Source: Cylindrotheca closterium (lineage: Eukaryota; Bacillariophyta; Bacillariophyceae; Bacillariales; Bacillariaceae). From it: a stretch of 64,000 bases of DNA. How positions within the stretch are numbered: position 1 is the stretch's first letter; each line of letters begins with the position of its first letter. This document shows, piece by piece, positions 10,690-19,697 of this stretch. The stretch lies in contig CAKOGP040001925.1 in assembly GCA_933822405.4 (NCBI GenBank), positions 50,726 through 114,725 of the forward strand, read 5' to 3'. The notes under the pieces are model-generated. The model was not told where the DNA came from and did no database searches. It saw only the letters and a list, made by a program, of their open reading frames with translations. A program made the translations under genes and the position numbers.

Positions 10690-11341
10690 GCATGGCCTGA
10701 AGAACTTTTGGAAAAATGAAGAAAAGATACATTACATAGAAATCGATAATTCATAAATTGCATACAATGTAAATATAATCTCGCTAGAACAATCAATCAC
10801 TGGTACGAGTTTCCTCAAGTGAGCCTAAGCTTTGGTATACCAAAAGGGCGATTCAAAGGTAGGAATATGAATAATGTAGGAGGATCAAGATGAAGTTTCA
10901 ATTGGATGGTGAATTGGAGGACATTCATCACAGGGGTGGTTTTCGTATCGGTAGTTGGGCACTAGATAGAGTTCCGACCTTCGAGCCCTCGTTGTCATTC
11001 TTTCAATATTTTATTGTAATTCCGCAAGGTTTTGGAAAGGCAATGAGAGCGGACATATTTGTAATCGATCGAACAGCAGTGCTTCTTCAACAGTCACTGG
11101 AATGCCGACAATCGAGACAGTTGCTATTGGGTTTTGCATGAGCGCATAGTTGTGCCGGTGGCCTAGTCGCATAGCTGCTTTTCTATAGGCAATAGATTGC
11201 CGGAAGGCCGACCTTCGAGGTTGCCTCCACGTCAAAGAGAAATCAGGAGGATATAAGGATTATATTATATGCACTTTATGAATTATCGGTTTCTATGTAA
11301 TGTATCTTTGCTTCATTTTCCAAAAGTTCTTCAAGCCGTGC
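10690..11341. other. Convergent spacer between copies 2 and 3 with GNAT remnant
   Basis: No gene is present. A short GNAT-derived fragment is recognisable (GGTATACCAAAAGGGCGATT, 10834-10853, compare 8118-8137), and 10868-10935 resembles the 3' end of the GNAT pseudogene (8290-8355). The GCCGACCTTCGAGG motif occurs at about 10975 and 11208. The whole spacer is repeated, inverted, at 14184-14835. Confidence 0.65.
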
Positions 11342-11812
11342 TCATACTACGAGTTGAGCGGCCAAGACTCTGGTTGCCATCGCTGTTCTTTCAAAGTCCT
11401 TTCCTTCTTCTTCGAAGATTATTCGCAAGGCTGCAAATCGCTGCGTGCATTCCTCGAGAATAACTTCTTCGATCCACGAGCCCTGTAGAGCAGTCTCAAA
11501 GTGCGACTTGAGTTTCTTGAACTGTTTGGTGTTGATACCCAGTTCGAAGACGGCGTAGTTCTTCATGATGACACGAAGGCGTGCATCACCATCAACCACA
11601 AAGTTACTTTCCAAAGCAGATTTGATAAGGCTGCTCATGACAGCTGACAATCGTGTCATGCTCATGTGGCCGAACACCATTTGCAAGTCGGCATCTTCGT
11701 TGATACTGTCGCAAAAGTTCATGAGGAGGAAGCCCATTTCACTTTCTCCACCTAGCTTCTTGATGAGGTTAGGCTGGGATTGGAAGGCTTGTTCTTGAAT
11801 AGGTCTGCACAT
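11342..11812 (-). CDS. Truncated-globin-like protein, copy 3 of 7
   Basis: This copy translates to exactly the same 156 residues as copy 5 (N38, T53, V58, V73, V117, M145). V117 replaces the Ser seen in copies 1, 2, 6 and 7. It is tail-to-tail with copy 2 and in tandem with copy 4, the only tandem step in the cluster. Its 5' leader contains an expanded TTG/CAA triplet tract (11848-11875) not seen in the other copies. Confidence 0.75.
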   Translation of the reverse strand: MCRPIQEQAFQSQPNLIKKLGGESEMGFLLMNFCDSINEDADLQMVFGHMSMTRLSAVMSSLIKSALESNFVVDGDARLRVIMKNYAVFELGINTKQFKKLKSHFETALQGSWIEEVILEECTQRFAALRIIFEEEGKDFERTAMATRVLAAQLVV

Positions 11813-12199
11813 TATGTTTGCTTGTTTGCTTGTTTGTGTGTTATTGTCGTTGTTGTTGTTGTTGTTGTTGTTGTTATTGGTGGTTGTCTTTGCGTGTTGG
11901 CTGAAAGTTTAATTTATGAGGATTTGAGACTGGTTTTGTGGATATGATGCATGTTGAGGTTTTGATTGTTGTTGGACATTATTCGGTTTTGAATGCCCTT
12001 ATTCTGTATTGTTTTATTATGTAGAACACTCCCGAGTTTTGTCAAATGTGGTATTCGGAATAAATGTAAAGCCCCGCAGAATGTCGGTTATACCAACTTA
12101 CTTAGTGTTGTCATTCGTTAGATTAGCAAATAGCCCCCGAAGGTGGGCTTCACCTTCGACTGCAGGATCTGGGGCTGGTTCTATGGACTATAAATACTC
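11813..12199 (-). promoter_or_regulatory. Promoter of copy 3, half of the bidirectional cassette
   Basis: The CAA-rich leader, the AAAACCGAATAATG element (about 11975-11990) and the CCGAAT/ACTCGGGAG box (about 12022-12062) are present on the minus strand. The sequence stops resembling the bidirectional spacer at about 12200 and switches to convergent-spacer sequence. Confidence 0.55.
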
Positions 12200-12400
12200 A
12201 GCGCATAATTGTGCCGGTGGCCTAGTCGAATAGCTGCTTTTCTATAGGCAGTAGATTGCCGGAGTGCCGACCTTCGAGGTTGCCTCCACGTCAAAGAGAA
12301 ATCAGGAGGATATAAGGATTATATTATATGCACTTTATGAATTATCGGTTTCTATGTAATGTATCTTTGCTTCATTTTCCAAAAGTTCTTCAAGCCGTGC
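12200..12400. other. Recombinant spacer 3' of copy 4
   Basis: From about 12203 (GCGCATAATTGTGCCGG) this matches the convergent spacer at 11138-11341, including the GCCGACCTTCGAGG motif at 12259. The join with promoter-type sequence at about 12200 marks a breakpoint. Confidence 0.6.
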
Positions 12401-12871
12401 TCATACTACGAGTTGAGCGGCCAAGACTCTGGTTGCCATCGCTGTTCTTTCAAAGTCCTTTCCTTCTTCTTCGAAGATTATTCGCAAGGCTGCAAATCGC
12501 TGCGTGCATTCCTCGAGAATAACTTCTTCGATCCACGAGCCCTGTAGAGCAGTCTCAAAGTGCGACTTGAGTTTCTTGAACTGTTTGGTGTTGATACCCA
12601 GTTCGAAGACGGCGTAGTTCTTCATGATGACACGAAGGCGTGCATCACCATCAACCACAAAGTTACTTTCCAAAGCAGATTTGATAAGGCTGCTCATGAT
12701 AGCTGACAATCGTGACATGCTCATGTGGCCGAACACCATTTGCAAGTCGGCATCTTCGCTGATACTGTCGCAAAAGTTCATGAGGAGGAAGCCCATTTCA
12801 CTTTCTCCACCTAGCTTCTTGATGAGGTTGGGCTGGGATTGGAAGGCTTGTTCTTGAATAGGTCTGCACAT
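12401..12871 (-). CDS. Truncated-globin-like protein, copy 4 of 7
   Basis: This 156-residue copy carries S38, S53, I58, V73, V117, M145. The S38/S53/I58 block is shared with copy 7, whereas V117 is shared with copies 3 and 5, which suggests exchange between copies. It is head-to-head with copy 5, and the pair is the mirror image of copies 2 and 1. Confidence 0.75.
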   Translation of the reverse strand: MCRPIQEQAFQSQPNLIKKLGGESEMGFLLMNFCDSISEDADLQMVFGHMSMSRLSAIMSSLIKSALESNFVVDGDARLRVIMKNYAVFELGINTKQFKKLKSHFETALQGSWIEEVILEECTQRFAALRIIFEEEGKDFERTAMATRVLAAQLVV

Positions 12872-13712
12872 TATGTTTGCTTGTCTGTGTGTTATTGGTG
12901 GTTGTCTTTGCGCGTTGGCTGAAAGTTCAATTTATGAGGATTTGAGACTGGTTTTGTGGATGCGATGCATGTTGAGGTTTTGATTGTTGTTGGACATTAT
13001 TCGGTTTTGAATGCCCTTATTCTACCGTATATATATTTTTTATGTAGAACACTCCCGAGTTTTGTCAAATGTGGTATTCGGAATAAATGTAAAGCCCCGC
13101 AGAATGTCGGTTCAACCAACTTACTTAGTGTCGTCATTCTTTAGATTAGCAAATAGCCCCCGAAGGTCGGCTTCACCTTCGACTGCACGATCTAGGGCTG
13201 GTTCTATGGACTATAAATTCTCCGCCATCGTAAATATGCGGAAATGGTTTGGAAGAACATAAGGAGGGGCTGATTTCACTACATAGGTCATACAGTAGGT
13301 ACGAGTACTCTCATACAGGAGCAAAAGAGATACCTATGATGTGCTGTATGTATGTTTGAAAACAAGGTTGGTGGACGTAGAATACAGTCGTATGATACAC
13401 GCTGATTTTGCTAGCCTTCGGGGGCTATTTGATGATCTAGCGAATGCCGTCGTGAATTGTACTGTAGGACTAATATATTCTTCAGAGGCTAAACATTTAT
13501 TCCGAGTACCAAAGTTGACAAACTCGGGAGTGTTCTACCTACATACTGAATAAGGGCACTCAGCACTCAAAACCGAATAATGTCTACAGCAAAACTCAAC
13601 CTCAACATGCATCGTATCCACAGAACTAATCTCAAATCCTCATAAATTAAACTTTCAGCCAACACGCAAAGACAACCACCAATAGTAACACACAAACAAA
13701 CAAACAAACATA
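12872..13712. promoter_or_regulatory. Bidirectional promoter between copies 4 and 5
   Basis: This is the inverted counterpart of 9378-10218, so close that two incidental open frames inside it (13011-13262 and 13341-13553) are translated identically to their mirror images. It contains the TATA run for copy 4 at 13026-13040 (minus strand), and a small perfect hairpin CGAAGGT/ACCTTCG at 13161-13181. The copy 5 side lacks a TATA run. Confidence 0.65.
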
Positions 13713-14183
13713 ATGTGCAGACCTATTCAAGAACAAGCCTTCCAATCCCAGCCTAACCTCATCAAGAAGCTAGGTGGAGAAAGTGAAATGGGCTTCCTCC
13801 TCATGAACTTTTGCGACAGTATCAACGAAGATGCCGACTTGCAAATGGTGTTCGGCCACATGAGCATGACACGATTGTCAGCTGTCATGAGCAGCCTTAT
13901 CAAATCTGCTTTGGAAAGTAACTTTGTGGTTGATGGTGATGCACGCCTTCGTGTCATCATGAAGAACTACGCCGTCTTCGAACTGGGTATCAACACCAAA
14001 CAGTTCAAGAAACTCAAGTCGCACTTTGAGACTGCTCTACAGGGCTCGTGGATCGAAGAAGTTATTCTCGAGGAATGCACGCAGCGATTTGCAGCCTTGC
14101 GAATAATCTTCGAAGAAGAAGGAAAGGACTTTGAAAGAACAGCGATGGCAACCAGAGTCTTGGCCGCTCAACTCGTAGTATGA
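13713..14183 (+). CDS. Truncated-globin-like protein, copy 5 of 7
   Basis: The protein is identical to copy 3. Its position mirrors copy 1 through the first inversion (sum 23090) and copy 3 through the second (sum 25525), so it sits where the two duplicated arms overlap. Its upstream half resembles copy 1 and its downstream half resembles copy 3. It is tail-to-tail with copy 6. Confidence 0.75.
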   Translation: MCRPIQEQAFQSQPNLIKKLGGESEMGFLLMNFCDSINEDADLQMVFGHMSMTRLSAVMSSLIKSALESNFVVDGDARLRVIMKNYAVFELGINTKQFKKLKSHFETALQGSWIEEVILEECTQRFAALRIIFEEEGKDFERTAMATRVLAAQLVV

Positions 14184-14835
14184 GCACGGCTTGAAGAACT
14201 TTTGGAAAATGAAGCAAAGATACATTACATAGAAACCGATAATTCATAAAGTGCATATAATATAATCCTTATATCCTCCTGATTTCTCTTTGACGTGGAG
14301 GCAACCTCGAAGGTCGGCCTTCCGGCAATCTATTGCCTATAGAAAAGCAGCTATGCGACTAGGCCACCGGCACAACTATGCGCTCATGCAAAACCCAATA
14401 GCAACTGTCTCGATTGTCGGCATTCCAGTGACTGTTGAAGAAGCACTGCTGTTCGATCGATTACAAATATGTCCGCTCTCATTGCCTTTCCAAAACCTTG
14501 CGGAATTACAATAAAATATTGAAAGAATGACAACGAGGGCTCGAAGGTCGGAACTCTATCTAGTGCCCAACTACCGATACGAAAACCACCCCTGTGATGA
14601 ATGTCCTCCAATTCACCATCCAATTGAAACTTCATCTTGATCCTCCTACATTATTCATATTCCTACCTTTGAATCGCCCTTTTGGTATACCAAAGCTTAG
14701 GCTCACTTGAGGAAACTCGTACCAGTGATTGATTGTTCTAGCGAGATTATATTTACATTGTATGCAATTTATGAATTATCGATTTCTATGTAATGTATCT
14801 TTTCTTCATTTTTCCAAAAGTTCTTCAGGCCATGC
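14184..14835. other. Convergent spacer between copies 5 and 6 with GNAT remnant
   Basis: This is the inverted counterpart of 10690-11341, carrying the same GNAT fragment on the minus strand at about 14672-14691 and the GAAGGTCGG motif at 14306 and 14544. No gene is present. Confidence 0.65.
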
Positions 14836-15306
14836 TCATACTACGAGTTGAGCGGCCAAGACTCTGGTTGCAATTGCTGTTCGCTCAAAGTCCTTTCCTT
14901 CTTCTTCGAAGATTATTCGCAAGGCTGCAAATCGCTGCGTGCATTCCTCGAGAATAGATTCTTCGATCCAGGAACCCTGTAGAGCAGTCTCAAAGTGCGA
15001 CTTGAGTTTCTTGAACTGTTTGGTGTTGATACCCAGTTCGAAGACGGCGTAGTTCTTCATGATGACACGAAGGCGTGCATCACCATCAACCACAAAGTTA
15101 CTTTCCAAAGCAGATTTGATAAGGCTGCTCATGACAGCTGACAATCGTGTCATGCTCATATGGCCGAACACCATTTGCAAGTCGGCATCTTCGTTGATAC
15201 TGTCGCAAAAGTTCATGAGGAGGAAGCCCATTTCACTTTCTCCACCTAGCTTCTTGATGAGGTTAGGCTGGGATTGGAAGGCTTGTTCTTGAATAGGTCT
15301 GCACAT
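14836..15306 (-). CDS. Truncated-globin-like protein, copy 6 of 7
   Basis: This 156-residue copy has N38, T53, V58, V73, S117, I145, a combination found in no other copy. It mirrors copy 2 through the second inversion. It is tail-to-tail with copy 5 and head-to-head with copy 7. Confidence 0.75.
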   Translation of the reverse strand: MCRPIQEQAFQSQPNLIKKLGGESEMGFLLMNFCDSINEDADLQMVFGHMSMTRLSAVMSSLIKSALESNFVVDGDARLRVIMKNYAVFELGINTKQFKKLKSHFETALQGSWIEESILEECTQRFAALRIIFEEEGKDFERTAIATRVLAAQLVV

Positions 15307-16250
15307 TATGTTTGTTTGTTTGTTTGTGTGTTACTATTGGTGGTTGTCTTTGCGTGTTGGCTGAAAGTTTAATTTATGAGGATTTGAGACTGGTTTTGTG
15401 GATACGATGCATATGTTGAGGTTTTGATTGTTGTTGGTCATTATTCGGTTTTGAATGCCCTTATTAAATTCTATACCGTATATTTTGATTATGTAGAACA
15501 CTCCCGAGTTCTGTCAAATGTGGTATTCGGAATAAATGTAAAGCCCCGCAGAATGTCGGTTCAACCAACTTACTTAGTGTCGTCATTCGTTAGATTAGCA
15601 AATAGCCCCCGAAGGTCGGCTTCGCTCTCGACTGTACTGTAAGATCTAGCTAGCTAGGGCTGGTTCTATCGACTACAAATTCTCCGTCTCGCTATATAAG
15701 GAGGGGAAAATAATTTCACAACCGCACTGTGTGGAATTCATTCTTTCCGAAGAATACCGGCAGGTACAGTACCTTCCAGGTAGGTACGCTACGGACTCTC
15801 ATGCAGGAGCACATGTCATACCTCAAACTCCAATACATGTGGTTTTGAAAACGGGAGCGAAGCTTTGTGATCGTAGAATAGATCAAGTGAACTATATGTT
15901 GCTGGCCTTGAGGGGGTACCTGGTACTCGCACTGTAGTTGAGAAGATGCCGAATGCTGCAATAAAACTGAGTGAATTGGCCGACCAGACATTGTACAATC
16001 ATTCTTCAGAGGCTAAAACATTTATTCCGAGTACCAAATGACAAGCTCGGGAGTGTTCTACCTACATACTGAATATAAGGAATAAGGGCACTCCGCACTC
16101 AAAACCGAATAATGTCGAACAAACTCAACCTCAACATGCATCGTATATATCGTATCGGCTCCACAAAACCAGTCTCAAATCCTCATAAATTAAACTTTCA
16201 GTCAACACGCAAAGACAACCACCAATAACAACAACAAACAAGCAAACATA
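15307..16250. promoter_or_regulatory. Bidirectional promoter between copies 6 and 7, diverged
   Basis: The outer parts keep the leader, the AAAACCGAATAATG element and the CCGAAT/ACTCGGGAG boxes (about 15497-15537 and 16020-16060). The middle (about 15640-16000) is unlike the other two bidirectional spacers and holds only small frames. It is therefore an older or independently changed member. Confidence 0.6.
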
Positions 16251-16721
16251 ATGTGCAGACCTATTCAAGAACAAGCCTTCCAATCCCAGCCCAACCTCAT
16301 CAAGAAGCTAGGTGGAGAAAGTGAAATGGGCTTCCTCCTCATGAACTTTTGCGACAGTATCAGCGAAGATGCCGACTTGCAAATGGTGTTCGGCCACATG
16401 AGCATGTCACGATTGTCAGCTATCATGAGCAGCCTTATCAAATCTGCTTTGGAAAGTAACTTTGTGGTTGATGGTGATGCACGCCTTCGTGTCATCATGA
16501 AGAACTACGCCGTCTTCGAACTGGGTATCAACACCAAACAGTTCAAGAAACTCAAGTCGCACTTTGAGACTGCTCTACAGGGTTCCTGGATCGAAGAATC
16601 TATTCTCGAGGAATGCACGCAGCGATTTGCAGCCTTGCGAATAATCTTCGAAGAAGAAGGAAAAGACTTTGAGAGAACAGCAATGGCAACCAGAGTCTTG
16701 GCCGCTCAACTCGTAGTATGA
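16251..16721 (+). CDS. Truncated-globin-like protein, copy 7 of 7
   Basis: This 156-residue copy has S38, S53, I58, V73, S117, M145. It is the right-hand edge of the cluster and points towards the intact GNAT gene 477 bases downstream. The first part of its 3' flank (16722-16880) matches the convergent-spacer sequence, including CCTCGAAGGTCGG at about 16844, and then diverges. Confidence 0.75.
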   Translation: MCRPIQEQAFQSQPNLIKKLGGESEMGFLLMNFCDSISEDADLQMVFGHMSMSRLSAIMSSLIKSALESNFVVDGDARLRVIMKNYAVFELGINTKQFKKLKSHFETALQGSWIEESILEECTQRFAALRIIFEEEGKDFERTAMATRVLAAQLVV

Positions 16722-17198
16722 GCATGGCCTGAAGAACTTTTGGAAAAGTGAACAAAAGATACATTACATAGAAACCGATAATTCATAAAGTGCATATAAT
16801 ATAATCCTTATATCCTCCTGATTTCTCTTTGACGTGGAGGCAACCTCGAAGGTCGGCACTCCGGCACTCTATTGCCTACATCTCACTGACTTTTGGAGAT
16901 GGAGGCAATTTTGATAAATGCTTTTTTTTAAATGATTCGATGGATGTCAGGCAGTATCGGACAAAAGGTGTCCGACAAGAAACCGAAAAATATGTCTCAC
17001 ACGCGTCTCATCTATTTATCATATGTAGTGAGGATATACAGTAATGATCGAATGAATGGGTGCAGGTTTCAAGAAGTCACATTTGATATATTGTATGCGG
17101 TCGTCGTTGCCTTTATCACCGCAACAACAATTAATATAAGCCACACACGTCAAACCAAAAGCCCAACAGATTAGGAAAAATAACTCAAGACGATCAGC

Positions 17199-17846
17199 AT
17201 GGCTTCAAATGCACCAGATTCCGAAACCATGGTTCGCAATAATGGCGAGGATGACAAAGAATCACAGCCACAAGAATCATCATCGCTCATCGAGATTGTT
17301 CCCTTGTCTCGGCAGTATTTTGCCGAGGCTAAAGATATTGAATCGGATTTTGTCAAGACTGGCAAAGGATGTTGCTTTGGAGTCTGTCGCTTTGCTTGGT
17401 GTCCGGCATCTCCCCAAGAAGAGTTTGATTCGATGTATTCTACAAAAGATGTGACGAGAAAAGAGACCTATGGAGTGGCGTTATACAATAACAAGGTGGT
17501 AGGTATTTGCAAGGGACGACGATTCGGTCAAAAAATGACCTTTGACGAATCCCTCATGCACAAGCCCGCAAAAGGAGAATTCTACATTGATACCTTGGCC
17601 GTGACATCAGAGGCAAGAGGCAAGGGAGTCGGCACTAAACTACTCAAATGGGCCGAAGACTTAGCCCGCCAAAAGGGTGATTCCAAACTGCAACTGGGAG
17701 TCATGCAGGGAAATCCAGCGGAACGACTCTACACACGATTTGGGTTTGAAGAAGAACAGAGAGCATCCTGTTGCATTAGTTTCTTGATTGGACGACCCCA
17801 TGGATCTTTTACAGGAATTGAAATGGTTAAAGATCTGTCCTCATAG
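17199..17846 (+). CDS. GNAT-family N-acetyltransferase
   Basis: This 215-residue protein has the GNAT core. Beta-4 and motif A read IDTLAVTSEARGKGVGTKLL, with RGKGVG being the acetyl-CoA pyrophosphate-binding loop (R/Q-x-x-G-x-G/A). The helix WAEDLARQKGD and the motif-B region LYTRFGFEEE follow. The first 30 residues are polar and probably disordered; no targeting peptide is evident. The family moves an acetyl group from acetyl-CoA to an amine; the substrate cannot be told here. A decayed copy lies at 7724-8320 and small fragments lie in the spacers of the globin-like cluster, so the gene was part of the duplicated module. Confidence 0.88.
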   Translation: MASNAPDSETMVRNNGEDDKESQPQESSSLIEIVPLSRQYFAEAKDIESDFVKTGKGCCFGVCRFAWCPASPQEEFDSMYSTKDVTRKETYGVALYNNKVVGICKGRRFGQKMTFDESLMHKPAKGEFYIDTLAVTSEARGKGVGTKLLKWAEDLARQKGDSKLQLGVMQGNPAERLYTRFGFEEEQRASCCISFLIGRPHGSFTGIEMVKDLSS

Positions 17847-17936
17847 ATAGTGTAACAATAATCTAGGAACGTCTGGACAGTCAATAAGCAACGTTGCTGC
17901 ATTTTTTCATATTGGATCAATTGTATTTTGGTGGAA

Positions 17937-19697
17937 TTAGTAAATCATTAATATACTTGTTATCAGAAGTGAGAGAATACATCCGTACAAAGCGAAGGTG
18001 ATCGCTGCACTACTTGTAGTTGTTCTGCCTTCTTCGTTGCAGTCGACAGCGGCGAGGTTTTTCCAAGCCTCGCTCCAGCGACACACTTGAGACTTGTCCA
18101 AGAATGCCGCAGTACCTGCAAACATGCCATCCGCATTTTGAATATTTGAAACATCCCACGAGGACAAGTCTTGAGCAAAGGCTGATGCACCCCAAAACAT
18201 TCTCTGCATATCGGTGACTCGAGAGGTATCCCAAGAGGACAAATCTTGATTGAAGGAGGATGCAAAGGAGAACATGCCTTCCATTGTCGAAACAGAACTA
18301 ACATCCCAACCAGAAATGTCTTGATTGAAAGTCTTCATATTGGCAAATAGGAAGGACATATCTGTAACATTCTTGGATATGCACCACGAACCAATTGGAA
18401 AGCCGTAGGTTCCAATGATCTCGTTCGCAAGCACGCAATCTGGATTGTTGCTATTCCTTGATTTACTTCTAGAGCATTCTTCTTCTTCCAGCAGCATGGA
18501 GTATGAGTCAACTGCAGATTTCAAGTCTTGATGATTGTAGAAGCATACTCTTTCCTTGCAAGTGGAAGAACAAAAAGGTCCAGCACTGTCTTGCAGCAGA
18601 TGTGGGTCCATCGAAAGGTAACATCCGGACTCGGCAAACATATCAGTCATTGTTATTTCTTGTGGCTGCTGCTGCTGCTGCTGCTGCTGCTGATGTTGTT
18701 GTTGTCGTTGTTCAGGTAGTAATTTGATTCCCCAAGAACACAAGTCTTGGTTGAACGACAATGCACCACGAAAGACTTCTTGCATATTTTGAACCGATGA
18801 CAGATCCCAGGCGGACAAGTCTTGATTGAAGGAGGATGCAAATCGAAACATTCCACTGATATCCGTGACTTTGGAGGTATCCCACGACGAAATATCCTGA
18901 TCAAAGGATGATGCCTCTTGAAACATTCCCTGAAAGGTTGTGACTTGCGACGTGACCCAGGTCGACAAGTCTTGATTGAAGGAGGACGCACCTCCAAACA
19001 TGCTTCGCATATCTCGGACGTTGGATGTATCCCATAGTGACAAGTCTTGGTTGAAGGATGATGCATCCTTGAATAACCGTTTCATGGAAACGACTCTGGA
19101 GGTATTCCAAGATGAAAGATCCTGATTGAAAGAAGAGGCACCCCAAAAGATTTCTCTCAAAGTTTCCGCAGACGACACATCCCAGGTCGATAAATCTTGA
19201 TTGAAGGATGATGCACCAGCAAAGATGGAATCCATATCAGTGACCCTCGAAGTGTCCCAAGATGAGATGTCTCCATTAAAGGAAGATGCCCGGCGGAACA
19301 TTTCACTCATATCTGTCACTGAAGAAACCTCCCATGATGACAAGTCCTCTAGATGAAAGGATGATGCGTCGTAAAACATTCGGCTCATGTCTGTGACGGA
19401 AGAGGTATCCCACGGTGAAATGTCATCGTTGAAATCTGATTGTAAAAGAAAGATTCCTCTCATGGATGTGACCTGGGAAACGCACCAGGATCCAATGGGC
19501 CAGCCATATTTTTGTACGATTTCATTGTTGCAATTGTAGTCGTCTGAACAACCATCGTTGACAAATTGACGAACGGCAGCTTTGAGTTCATCTCCGTCAG
19601 TAAAACAAGTGGACGATGCTTTCGTATTGTGTATCAACAGACACCAATTGATGATCAACAGTACGTGTACAGTCTTGAGGATGGAAGTAAATCTCAT
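17937..19697 (-). CDS. DUF285/BspA-like repeat surface protein
   Basis: The protein has 586 residues with a signal peptide (about 1-28). There are two similar modules, each opening with a Cys-containing helix segment (DGDELKAAVRQF..., then YGWPIGSWCVSQVTSM) and followed by DUF285 repeats of about 33 residues with the core MF..ASSFNQDLSSWDTS.VTDM. The first module has roughly nine repeats; the second, from about residue 385, has fewer. A Gln-rich insert (about 333-350) separates them. The C-terminal hydrophobic tail (about 563-586) suggests a GPI signal or a membrane anchor. This family is found on the surface of bacteria and is expanded in diatoms; binding or adhesion is inferred. A paralogue is at 48233-50200. 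Confidence 0.88.
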   Translation of the reverse strand: MRFTSILKTVHVLLIINWCLLIHNTKASSTCFTDGDELKAAVRQFVNDGCSDDYNCNNEIVQKYGWPIGSWCVSQVTSMRGIFLLQSDFNDDISPWDTSSVTDMSRMFYDASSFHLEDLSSWEVSSVTDMSEMFRRASSFNGDISSWDTSRVTDMDSIFAGASSFNQDLSTWDVSSAETLREIFWGASSFNQDLSSWNTSRVVSMKRLFKDASSFNQDLSLWDTSNVRDMRSMFGGASSFNQDLSTWVTSQVTTFQGMFQEASSFDQDISSWDTSKVTDISGMFRFASSFNQDLSAWDLSSVQNMQEVFRGALSFNQDLCSWGIKLLPEQRQQQHQQQQQQQQQPQEITMTDMFAESGCYLSMDPHLLQDSAGPFCSSTCKERVCFYNHQDLKSAVDSYSMLLEEEECSRSKSRNSNNPDCVLANEIIGTYGFPIGSWCISKNVTDMSFLFANMKTFNQDISGWDVSSVSTMEGMFSFASSFNQDLSSWDTSRVTDMQRMFWGASAFAQDLSSWDVSNIQNADGMFAGTAAFLDKSQVCRWSEAWKNLAAVDCNEEGRTTTSSAAITFALYGCILSLLITSILMIY

